DNA from: Diphasiastrum complanatum
Lineage: Eukaryota > Streptophyta > Lycopodiopsida > Lycopodiales > Lycopodiaceae
DNA length: 64,000 nt
NCBI GenBank assembly: GCA_029204225.1
Contig: CM055096.1
Location: 44,557,967 to 44,621,966, forward strand
Direction of reading: 5' to 3'
Part shown: in pieces, positions 53,191 to 64,000 of the stretch
Layout of the letters: each line of letters opens with the position of its first letter
Numbering within the stretch: position 1 is the stretch's first letter
Program-made: the position numbers and the translations under genes
Notes under the pieces: model-generated
Told to the model about the DNA's origin: nothing
Seen by the model: only the letters and a program-made list of their open reading frames with translations
Database searches by the model: none

Positions 53191-53456
53191 CTTAAAATTT
53201 CAGATTCTTCTCCCTCTCTTACGTGAGAGATGTTTTGAGCTACGGCCATCTATTTCCTCTCCTGCGTGAGAGATGAGCTTTCTTTACATAGCTATTTACG
53301 TTTTACGTTTTAGTTTTAGTCTAGTTTTCTGTTGACGACACTGTCTCGTCCGAGTTCCATTTACTCTGTTGTACTACCTCTTCAGTCTTATATGCCTTTT
53401 GGCATGGAAAAGACATTAATAAAGCTTTCTTTCTTTCTTTCTTTCTTTCTCTCTCT

Positions 53457-54400
<944 letters not shown>

Positions 54401-54404
54401 ACTT

Positions 54405-54535
54405 CTTGAGCTTTTTGGCTGTGCAACTATCACTTCTTGGCTGTGCAACTAGGAACTCGATGACTCAGCTTATTTTGAGCCACTTCCTAGCTGTGCAACT
54501 ACCACTTTCCGGCTGTGCAACTAGGAAATGGGTGC
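54405..54535. repeat. Short tandem repeat, GGCTGTGCAACTA
   Basis: Four copies of (G/A)GCTGTGCAACTA at about 54,416, 54,438, 54,488 and 54,509, arranged as two longer units of about 72 bp, each ending AGGAA. Confidence 0.8.
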
Positions 54536-54869
54536 CTTTGACTCAGCCACCCAGTTTACTTACTGGATGTGCAAAACAATAGTTCCTGATAGGACCTAGA
54601 GTCATGCCATGAACTTACACACAAATATGCCTCAGTGAGAAAAAGCCACTTTCCGGCATCAGTTCATGGCTGCACAACCAGGAACTGGCTTATTCACGTG
54701 GGCACGTAAATAGTGGTGCACCACCCACAGTTACACAACATCTTGTTGCCTTTCTTAACTGAGTTGGAATGGCATGGTTAACTAATAGAATGGCCACAAA
54801 AGCGTAGGCAGAATTTACTCATCATAATGCAAGCAAAGTGAACATCTTGTTCAAAGTTTTTATATTCAA
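54536..54869. other. Unassigned spacer
   Basis: One more GGATGTGCAA-like variant is near 54,555; otherwise I see nothing. Confidence 0.4.
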
Positions 54870-55170
54870 AAGACTTTGCGAAGTATGGTGGATTTGCAAG
54901 AGATTTTGGTGAATGAGGAGTTTAGGCTTCAAGCAAGAGGTGGATCTACATCTACATCTCAAGTTGATGGAGAGGAGGCTATGTTCATCAAAGGCAAATT
55001 CAAGGGCAAAGGTAAAGGCAAGTTGTAAGGAAAGCTCCCTAAGATCCTGCTTACAAGACAAAACACAATGGAAAACACACTATGGAGCAACCACGCAACC
55101 AATCAATTCTAGAAGCTTCACTCCCAAGCCAAGGAATAAGAAGCATGAAGGTAGAGTGAAATCTTGGCAA
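54870..55170 (+). pseudogene. Copia gag fragment
   Basis: The plus strand reads VDLQEILVNEEFRLQARGGS, then DGEEAMFIKGKFKGKGKGK and a stop, with later KKHEG. This resembles the region of copia Gag between the gag domain and the zinc knuckle (compare LLLQEEQTRQ and FFTKGKGKGKSKGKGK at 5,870-5,975). Only a short piece remains. Confidence 0.6.
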
Positions 55171-55604
55171 TGAATCAATGATCACAATGAGGAGTAGGGC
55201 GAGTTTAGCCTCAATATATAGAGCCAAAAGCAAACCTGGACACATAGCCATGCATAGCCCTAAGTTCCCTATACATAGATTCACCTAGAATAGAGTCCGA
55301 AGCATGGAGCAACTATTCATAGAATTGTTATTGATAACTTTACACATGTTATTGATAACTCTACACATAGAATTGCTATTGATAACTATACATAGAATTG
55401 CTATTGATAACTCTACACATGCATACATTGTCTCTACCTCGTGTAAACTCCATTTAGTGTGTTCTGGGCCTCACAAGGATATTAGTTACTTTCGAGTCAC
55501 ATCCAGTATGACGTGGCATAACTAATAGCTTGATTTACTGGAGTACCGTGTATCCAAGACTAGGAGTATATTGAATCCTACTTACTGGTCATGGACATAA
55601 CATT
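55171..55604 (-). mobile_element. 3' LTR of the outer LARD-type element (left border approximate)
   Basis: The right end reads GACATGGACATAACA-like sequence followed by TTCTTCTCTCC, i.e. a PPT and TGTTATGTCCATG on the minus strand, exactly as at 57,416 in the inner element. 55,440-55,604 aligns with the inner LTR at 57,265-57,416 but is diverged. 55,317-55,420 carries four repeats of TAGAATTGCTATTGATAACT type. The left end was not found. Confidence 0.6.
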
Positions 55605-56923
55605 CTTCTCTCCTTAAACTGCTTCTATCCTTAGAAGCTCTTTAAACAGGAAAGAATTACAATTCCTTTAACTTTCAATATTAACCGAGAAAATCATTAT
55701 CCTTAGTTTGACTTTCATATCAAACAAGTACTCAGAGATAAACCTATTTCCAATCGTTAATCTCTGCCCTGTAGTACAAACTCTGGTTTTAAAAGTATCA
55801 AAAGAGATATATTTCCTCAACAAGATTACACTCAACACAAGTTACTAACATCACCTTCATGTAAAACACTTACATGAAACACTAGGTGAAATAACCTAAC
55901 TTAGGAGACTAAAGTTAAAGAAATAGTAAAATAATTATAATTACAGTCTGAAATTGTCCACAACTCATGACTAATAATTTATAAACTTTCAAGTACAAAT
56001 ATCTTTAGAATCCAGATTCTTAGATATGATAATTCATTTAGCTAGAATCTCTAGGAGAATCATTAAGATATAGACTGATTACACTCAACTCTGAGTACCC
56101 CAGATACTTTTTCGAGTTAAATGCTCATGTTTCTAGCACCAAATGCAAGAAAATAGCATTCATTCATCTTAATAGGCTTGTCTGTCTACTAAGATAACTA
56201 GAGATCCAATCAAATTTAACTGAAGTGCAAGATTCAAGTTCTATAACCACTAGTAATTAAAGATTGAACGCATACCAACATAACAATCATCTTCAACTAT
56301 AAAAACTTAAGATTCTTGTCTAGAATCAAATCTAGATACCCAAAGTCCTACTGAATATCAATTCAATTGTTATTCTTGGATTCATTATGATTTGTTATCC
56401 AATTGAGCTCTCTGGGATACAATCACTAATGAGCTGAGTCCCTTCCTTAACTAAGGAATACTCTATCCCAAGAATATTGTATATCCAATGCACAAAATTT
56501 TAACTGATGAACCCAAATGATTCACTAATCATGCGTCTTACAAGCAATATAATTCAACAACCAGCAGTTTCCGGTTAATCCACATCACACTGATCGTTTT
56601 ACCAATTAACTTCATCCTGGAGTAATCAACTACTCAAGTTAATTGCCAATGATTCAGAAATCTCAAATGTCTAGGTGAAGAACTAGTATAACACCACATT
56701 TAGATCCTTACCCAAATCATTTATAAGTTAATCCATAAATATTCCATACAAAGATTTGTTAACTCTACAAGTATCTGTCAAAACAATACTTGATTATATG
56801 TTCATGTTCACCGACTAGGTTAAGTGCACCAAAGAAAACCTTAGTAACTAGAATTACACAGTAGATTCTACTATTCCATCGAAATCCATTTATGCAACAG
56901 AGATATTCTAGATCTAAGAAATT
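55605..56923 (-). other. Internal sequence of the outer LARD-type element, left part
   Basis: AT-rich, with no ORF above about 60 codons. It resembles the inner element near 57,430-58,700 (for instance the ACTTACATGAAACACTAGGTGAA segment against TTTACATGATACACTGGATGA). It ends at GAAAC (56,924-56,928), the target site of the inner insertion, and resumes after 62,360. Confidence 0.55.
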
Positions 56924-56928
56924 GAAAC

Positions 56929-57416
56929 TATAAGGATCACCAAATGAAGATCTGACTGGATCTTGTTGCAAGACAACCAAAAGGACACCCGTGGAGCAAA
57001 ACCACCCATCCAAACCTAGATCCCTCCTAGAGTTTCCTCCTGGACCTACCCCCAAGCCATAGTGAAGAACCTAAGAGAGAGGAGGAGAAACTGGCTCAAG
57101 AAACTGAATTTCCAATAGGAGGATGGGCGAGGTTCCAATGGACATATTCTCCTCATGAGAGAGATAATATTCTCCCTATGATTCCCATGCAACCTATATT
57201 GAGCTATTGACCTCCTATTCTTGCATTGAAACAGTCATTCACTATGCATGTGCTCCTATGTCCAATCATAGGTCTGGGCCCTCATATGATTATTAATTAC
57301 TTTACAGGCCAAGCCCGAAATGACGAGGCATAACTAATAACCATACACATCTGGAGTAATCGGCTATCCACGTCAAGAATTATTCTGATTCCCTTATATA
57401 GGACATGGACATAACA
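56929..57416 (-). repeat. 3' LTR of the inner LARD-type element
   Basis: 488 bp, about 93-95 percent identical by eye to the LTR at 61,867. Minus-strand start TGTTATGTCC. Frames of 96 and 139 codons in the two LTRs are non-coding by-products. Confidence 0.9.
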
Positions 57417-57430
57417 TTCTTCCCCTCTTA
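57417..57430 (-). promoter_or_regulatory. Polypurine tract of the inner LARD-type element
   Basis: The minus strand reads AAGAGGGGAAGAA directly before the LTR. Confidence 0.75.
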
Positions 57431-60400
57431 AACCAGTTTTGTCCTCAGAACGAGTAACTAAGGAAAGCCCAATTTGTATGCTTTTAACTCTTCCCATGAA
57501 TCATTATCCTCAATTTGACCAACCAACCTAAGCAAGCACACAAAGATAGAACAATTTTTCAATTGTTTATCTCTGATTCTGAGTACTCATTCAGGTTCCA
57601 AAGGTACATTGAGCGATAAATCTTTTAAATGGGCAAAATCTTCAGTACATCAAACTGTCATCATCATATAAACTAAATTTACATGATACACTGGATGAGC
57701 AGTTGACCAAACCTGAAAATTAAGCCACACATTACTTGTTTAGATGTCTATGCACTTTGACTAGTTTAAGTATACGATATAAACTTGGTACATAGGAAAC
57801 ACATAGTAGATCCACAAGATTAAGATGTACATAGGCAACTTATCAAACTATACATAAACATAGGCTATATACTGACAGATATCCACAATCTGCATATGTT
57901 ACTCACATAATTCACTGAGAATCTTGCAACTCAGCTACCAAAGAACTCTATTCCTCATGAGTAAATAACATATCTGGGAAATCTTTGAAGTGAATAACTC
58001 CACATCACAAGTTTTCCAACCATCTACCTCTTATTAACAAATTTCTTCTACAAATCAGCCTACAACAGATCTTAGCATACAAACCAAGATTAGGCTAACT
58101 CATACAGACATCTTTGGACATAGAGTTAAGATTAAAGTTTTATTGCACTGATCCAATCCATAACAAAATGGTACTTGGTAACAATCAATGAATCTTAATT
58201 TAATCTTTATCACTACTTTCCATATTAATGAATATCTCATAGCCCAATAATCCCAAAACTCCTCTAGTTCCAGATTACTCAAAATAATCACTTAGAGAGT
58301 TTGTCTATTTCAAACTGGATGGTTCTACCATTGCACACATACAAGATTTTTTTTCCAAAATCAATGCAACTGGCTGATTCCACGAAAGACTTATTCCTAT
58401 CCTTTATTCACCTCTTTTTAAAAAAGAAATTCCATAATTTTGATTTACAAGTTCCTGGGAGACAACGTATAAGATATCAAAAAATTTGAAAAAGTCAGTA
58501 ATGAGTATCCAATACTATTACAAACAGGACTTTTTCCTCGGAATCATAGAATATCTTATCCCGAATGATAGAAATATTACCTCTCAATAATCAACTATCA
58601 AATAGAGACTAACATTAGAGTTCCGGAAACCTAAGTTCCGAGCCATATTCAAAAAACTTATATGGAAGTACAATTTCATATAATTTTAATAGTCCTTCAT
58701 AACAGAGTTCTACACTGGAAGGAATTATATGAATCTCAATCCAATTGTCGTGAATTAAGAAAGTTCTAAAGAGTAGAGGTTTAATAAAATAGAAAAATAT
58801 ATTTAAGGCTTTCATATTTTGTAATTAATGAGATACCATTTAGGGATCGATCTATATCTCATAATTCCCAAAATACCCTTAACAAAAACCAATGGACTCT
58901 GTTAGTATTACCATTACAGCAATCACTAACCATCGATCTACAAATCATTCTACCCAAGGAATCCCCTTTAGAATCACTGATGTCCCATACCACCAGCTTT
59001 TCCTCCAAGAATCCTCTGCATATATGTTTTGCCCAAAAAGTCAAAATAGACGATATAACTATCCTATACTCATATATAGGATCAAATTCACAACCAATTC
59101 CAGAAAATAATTCTAACAATTGAAATCTCTCATGCTTCTTTAGTGTTACTCAAAGAATACCATTTCATATTGTATCCATCATGGATAAACAAAATATATC
59201 ATCCGAATGTATCACTAACCCAAAAGAAACATAGATTTCAACAAAACCGAATCTCATACTGTCCTAGATATCCAATATCTATTCCAGGATCGGTACAAAT
59301 GACTTTAATTCTTTTAACAAGTTAGAACTCTCTTGGTCATTACTATCATTATAGAGAAATACTCTATAACTGAAAAAAATCCAAATTACTAGATTCTTGT
59401 ATGGAACACCTTCTATCTGCATTACTTTGCAAGATCCAAATCCAATTGCAAAACAGAGATGGTTCCATAAATGGATTATCAGTCTTGCCACTACTTTTCC
59501 CTTAGAATCCTCGAATTCTCGAAATTCTAATTCACACTAGGGAAAAGAAATCCAAATTTTTAGAGGCAGTCTTCTTTAATAATTCCCAATATTATTTTCA
59601 CTTGCAATTAGTTATACTTCAGAAATTGAATATAAATTTAATAATTGGATCATTAAGACCAACAATCATCTACATATCAGACTTCCACTCTTTTCCCCCC
59701 TTCCAAAAATGGTTCCGGTTAACAAAACCCCAAATTTGTACTCGAAAAAAATTCAATTTGGTATCGCTAACTTTAGCACTTTCACCCAGACAATTTTGAT
59801 TTGTTCATTAAGTGCTGCACTTAATCCCTGGCAAATCCCCTTATACACCAGCATAAAACTGTTCTACTAGATTTACATTATTCTTGGTCCTTATTGATCC
59901 TTAAAACAAGAAATGCTCCTTAATTGACAGACTCACAAAATCTTCAACTAAAAGTGATGGTTGCATTAACCTCAAAGAACTGACCAATTACATCATATTA
60001 AGATCATTCACTTTATAAGTCATTTCTGTTTGATCAATAACCAAAGAATTGGAACAAATAAAAAACGTCTATGGTTTTTTTTCAAATTTTACGTAAACTG
60101 GGATTTTCAAATTCCATTCAATATGGACCTGAACTGTGAAAATCGACCAAACATCGACTTGACAGTTTCACAATTACCATCTCATATTAGAAGGATTCTG
60201 AAACATCCAGCATTCATCCTACATGACATGCAGTGATTTCAAAAAAAAATCAATTTACGTAAATTGCCAAGAAACTAGGAAATTAGCACTCGGATTCACA
60301 AAATCAGTTCGAAAAATGGACCAACTGTGAAAATCGATTAAAATGACCGATTTATCAAATTCACAGACACTGTCACATATCAAAACTCGACATGCACTGA

Positions 60401-61848
60401 TTTTTTTGAAAAAATGAAAAAATTCTCATAATTAGCGAAGCCACTAGGAAATCTGCTATTTGAACTAGAATTGCCAAAAAATAACTTCATGCTAGAAATC
60501 TTCTGATCAATCTACTGATTACGCATGCAACATGCATCCATGCATGCATACAGGTCTATCCATACATTTTCATTAACAGACAAGCACTACACTGAATTAC
60601 AAGCATGCATGCATCACAACATTTTGAAAATTTTGCAAATTTTAGTTCAAAAATTGCCAAACATCCGACAGCCATAACTTTATCTACAGGACACCAAATT
60701 GGTTGTTATAAAGCACAGTACAGAGGGCGATGGGTCTACAAGGCACTTGCCACATCACCCTGCCACCTAGGCTTCACATGTGCAAGCAATAAATGCATGA
60801 AAAACAGGTAGGAGGGCACTTTTGTGGAGAGAAATCTTCAAAAAAACACATCCCAACCCAAAAAGCCTTGGATCAGAGGTTTCAAGCACTCTAGTAAGGT
60901 TCATTAGAGAGGCATAGAAGCTTCTAACAGGTCCAACAAGCAATCATAAGCTCAGATCATGTAAAAAATGCATTTTTGGCCTCCTTCAACAAGCAAAACT
61001 TCAACATGATGGTGTCTTATGCACACCTATCCAAATTGGATGCATGATGGCTCAAAACAGATGGAATCCATCATATATTTGATCTTGTAACAAGAACCAA
61101 TAGGTTCAGACCCCCAATTGAGAGGTATTCATGCTAAAAAATCATCAAAAATATACTAATTTTTGGTGTTTTGAGCACCCTAATGTTGTCTAATCCCATC
61201 CAAACTTCATGAAAGCTCAGGGACAGCTTCATTACATCTCTGAAAATGTTCACACCAAGTCTTGGCTGAGAATTTTGAGATCTACCCCAAAATTAGTCCA
61301 AAAAACATCAAAAAACCTTGGTTTTTGACCAATTTTGACCAAAATTTGTGAGAAAAATCCACAATTTCGTGCAATCAGCTCCAAATCCCTGTAAATCCAT
61401 TGCATGCAAGCACCAAAAGTTCTGATTCTAGTCAAACATGGTTTCTATAGCCCATTTATGATCCAAAAACCCCAATTTTTGGTCCAAAATCACTATCTAA
61501 TCCACCTTTTGACTATTTAAACATCATGCAATCATTATATCCAATCAATAATGACTGTAAAACAGCAAGTACAATCTAGAAAACGTACTACACCAGTACC
61601 TATGATCAATTTCAAGCAAAAACTTCAATTCTAGATGGACAATCCACTAAAATCATAAAAAATACTTTGATTTCCAACAAAAAGTATGGAGAAATCCCAT
61701 AATTATGATCTTTAGGCTGAAAGTACACCAAATTCAGAGAAGCCACCTACTTGGAGATCAATTCCACCGCCTGGAAGTAACATGCAAGGAGAAATCCACA
61801 AAACTGAGAAAATACAAGAAGTAGCTCCACCTTCTGATTGATGCAAAT
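57431..61848 (-). other. Non-coding internal region of the inner LARD-type element
   Basis: 4.4 kb, AT-rich, no frame above 86 codons and no retroviral-type motif. TGATGTCCCATACCACCAGC at 58,979 recurs with changes at 62,683 in the outer element, at a matching distance from the PPT. 60,520-60,610 holds several GCATGCATG words. Confidence 0.75.
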
Positions 61849-61865
61849 CCATAGCCCTGATACCA
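61849..61865 (-). promoter_or_regulatory. Primer binding site of the inner LARD-type element
   Basis: The minus strand reads TGGTATCAGGGCTATGG one base after the LTR end CCTTACA. It is an iMet-type primer site with a small change (TGGTATCAGAGC is usual). Confidence 0.8.
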
Positions 61866-61866
61866 C

Positions 61867-62355
61867 TGTAAGGATCACCAAATGAAGATCTGACTGGATC
61901 CTGTTGCAAGACAACCAAAAGGACACCTGTAGAGCAAAACTGCCCATCCAAACCGAGATCTCTCCTGGAGTTTCCTCCTGGACCTAGCCCCCAAGCCATA
62001 GTGAAGAACCTAAGAGAGAGGAGGAGAAACTGGCTCAAGAAACTGAATTTCCAATAGGAGGATGGGCGAGTTTCCAATGGACATATTCTCCTCATGAGAG
62101 AGAGAATATCCCCCCTAGGATTCCCATGCAACCTACATTGAGCTATTGATCTCCTATTCTTGCATTAAAGCAGTCATTCACTATGCATGTGCTCCTATGT
62201 CCAATTATAGGTCTGGGCCCTCATATGATTATTAATTACTATACAGGCCAAGCCCGGAATGACGAGGCATAACTAATAACCATACACACCTGGAGCGACC
62301 GGCTATCCACGTCAGGAATTATTTCGATTCCCTTATGCAGGACATGAACATAACA
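61867..62355 (-). repeat. 5' LTR of the inner LARD-type element
   Basis: 489 bp from TGTAAGG to CATAACA on the plus strand. It is followed by the GAAAC duplication. Confidence 0.9.
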
Positions 62356-62360
62356 GAAAC

Positions 62361-64000
62361 ATTTTAACCTGGGAATTTATCTCAATTTCAAGTCTATTTA
62401 CACAAGTAGTAATTTATATGACATAACAGTCTTTCAGAAGAATAGCTTCATACTAGAAAGAATAATATAAATCAGTCTGATATCTTATATTCGAGAAATT
62501 ACTAAGAAGTAAAGGATTGATGAAGAAAGCGAGAAATAGATTTGAGGGCCTTTGATTATTTCTCCAAAATACCCCACATTTGATCGAATGGTTTCCTTCT
62601 TTCCCATATCGCGAGTAGGTACTAAAACACACCATTGATCATCAGATTTTTACCGTCCTAGGATTCCCTTTCCAAAATTATTGATGTCCCATACCATCAG
62701 CTTTTTTTTTTTTTTCCAGAAAACCCTTAACTGTCTTATCTGATATTCTAGAGATCCACTGATTATCTTACTGTCCTATAATCACTATAGGATATTATCT
62801 CTTGTTTTCAAACATTAAAAAATCCATTTATTTGGATGACTTGCATGCCTATCAGATGGATACCACAAATTCACATCTGATTATGTGACTTAGGCAGAGG
62901 AATTAACATGGTTCCATATTACATCCTGATTCTTTCTAGTTAATGATAAGCTTCAAACCCCTACTGATGCATCAAATCTAGGGACAAGCTTCTGTCAACT
63001 AACAGATCCAATGTAATCCACGTATCAGATTCCACTTCTAACCTCATAATTGATATTTAAAACTGCGAATAACTCAATGGTTACAAAGATAACATTTATT
63101 AACTCAATTAAATGAATCTCATCCAAGAAATTAATATCCGGTATTAAGCAATTATTTATGGGGATTACTAAAATCCTAACTGCAAATACATTTTTCGGTC
63201 ACACTTACTACCTCTGATGTCCACTCTTCTTCCCTCCTTAGAATTTTCAGTTCCTTGAAAATCTATTTCAGCTAAGATACCAAGAAGACGTAACGACATT
63301 AATAAATGTTTAAAATTGATTACTGTAGAAAAAAAGTTTGAAACAATTTCATTGATGTCCTATACTTGGGCTGAATATCAGATATATCAAAAATCTTCTA
63401 CTAGTATGTGAAACAGTACTAGTATGATCTTTTGAATATAATTCACCATAGGATTTAACTGGAAATCAAAACAGTTATTTATTTATTAAATTCTATTATT
63501 ACAATTTTTCCAATAAAATTGGACTATTTTTTCTTTTTATTGACTGGTTCGGCATTACTCCGTTAATGTTGACAAAACCTATCCAAACACATAATATGAA
63601 ATTACATAAATGGAAATCCCTCCAATAGGATTCTAGTAATTCTTGAACCATATCCTGTTAGATTTACTGTCTAGATAAAAAATACTATTGCCACTCATTC
63701 AATCTGGTCATTTCATATTGTTTGACAATTTTAATCAAATTTAATGAGTATCTTGCACAAACGTTCACTTGACTGATTTCTAGCGATCAACATCGATTAG
63801 AAAACTATCAGCCAAGTAACTGATTTCAAAATTTTATCAAATTGAAATTCAACAAAAAAAAAATCAACTTTCAGATAAACTCAGTTTAATCAATTCACTA
63901 ATCTAAACAGATTCCATAGATAACAAAAAAATGACCGAAATTTTGATTTTTTTTCGAAGAACTCAATTTTTTTTTTAATTTTACGTAATTCAAAAATTCT
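62361..64000 (-). other. Internal sequence of the outer LARD-type element, right part
   Basis: Continuation of the interrupted relative. Stretches such as GATGTCCCATACCATCAGC (62,683) match the inner element at 58,979. It is AT-rich, with no gene. The element's 5' LTR would lie beyond the window. Confidence 0.5.

Larger units (their letters stand above)
52219..53456 (+). mobile_element. Non-autonomous ORF1-only LINE derivative
   Basis: This unit of about 1.24 kb begins at a TC tract with a GC-rich 5' UTR (repeated CTGCCATCGCTAC), contains an ORF1-like frame (52,626-53,190) and goes directly to a 3' UTR. That UTR ends with the family A terminal hairpin (53,385-53,414), GACATTAATAAAGC and TTTC/TC repeats. 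No endonuclease or reverse transcriptase sequence is present between ORF1 and the 3' end. The last 50 bp or so are identical to family A, but the upstream 3' UTR is not. It is best read as an element mobilised in trans by LINE A, comparable to half-LINE (HAL1-like) elements. Confidence 0.75.
56929..62355 (-). mobile_element. Complete LARD-type LTR element without coding capacity
   Basis: A 5,427-bp element with LTRs at 56,929-57,416 (488 bp, 3' LTR) and 61,867-62,355 (489 bp, 5' LTR), flanked by the direct repeat GAAAC (56,924-56,928 and 62,356-62,360). A PBS and a PPT sit at the expected inner edges for minus-strand transcription. The internal 4.45 kb contain only short chance frames and no gag or pol motif, as in large retrotransposon derivatives that depend on another element. 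The left LTR has lost its canonical TG (reads TATAAGG for TGTAAGG). Confidence 0.88.

Noticed and set aside
54405-54535. GGCTGTGCAACTA repeats as a CRISPR-like or regulatory array
   Set aside because: Only four copies with drifting spacing and no associated gene; kept as a plain tandem repeat.
56765-62131. Frames of 96 and 139 codons as genes
   Set aside because: They lie in the LTRs of the LARD-type element and contain no domain.

Overview
This window looks like a transposon-packed region of a large land-plant genome. The one host gene is a plant-type DEAD-box helicase with introns of 4.7 and 6.9 kb full of transposons. Almost everything else is Ty1/copia, Ty3/gypsy, LARD-type, hAT or LINE sequence, and telo-box-like CCCTAA motifs occur in places. 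A fern or another large-genome plant would fit, but the sequence alone does not settle the lineage.

Layout. 1-4.2 kb: minus-strand gypsy debris (tandem-repeat leader, PBS, LTR, PPT, pol end, and two reverse-transcriptase fragments around an oppositely oriented integrase fragment). 4.19-10.44 kb: a copia element with both LTRs and a GTATG target duplication, inserted in one gypsy fragment. 10.7-11.6 kb: a solo LTR. 12.6-15.1 kb: a minus-strand copia pol and 3' LTR. 16.1-30.0 kb: the last six visible exons of a DDX24/MAK5/RH13-type RNA helicase on the minus strand. Its introns hold old LINEs, and those LINEs in turn were hit by a second, internally deleted copia copy (19.86-23.36 kb) and by a solo LTR (27.2-28.2 kb). 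30.4-31.3 kb: a hAT-like transposase remnant. 31.8-32.5 kb: another LINE relic. 32.5-36.7 kb: little that can be recognised.

36.7-53.5 kb is the most unusual part. Non-LTR retrotransposons of at least three related families lie head to tail in one orientation. Each starts directly at a (TC)n tract, whether full length or 5'-truncated, and each ends in its own (TC)n tract. This suggests retrotransposons that target TC microsatellites and supply new targets with their own tails. One copy (40.37-45.32 kb) has open ORF1 and ORF2. ORF2 is in the same frame as ORF1, separated by a single TAG, and has no early ATG, which points to stop-codon readthrough. The same layout appears in a second, diverged copy. 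All families share a 3'-terminal double-stem hairpin with compensatory base changes. ORF2 ends in PCNA-box-like motifs. An ORF1-only element with the same 3' end is probably a trans-mobilised parasite.

53.5-55.2 kb: further TC tracts, a duplicated unit, a short tandem repeat and a copia gag scrap. 55.2-64 kb: two nested minus-strand LARD-type elements with no long ORF; the inner one is complete (56,929-62,355, target duplication GAAAC) and sits inside a relative whose right end is outside the window.
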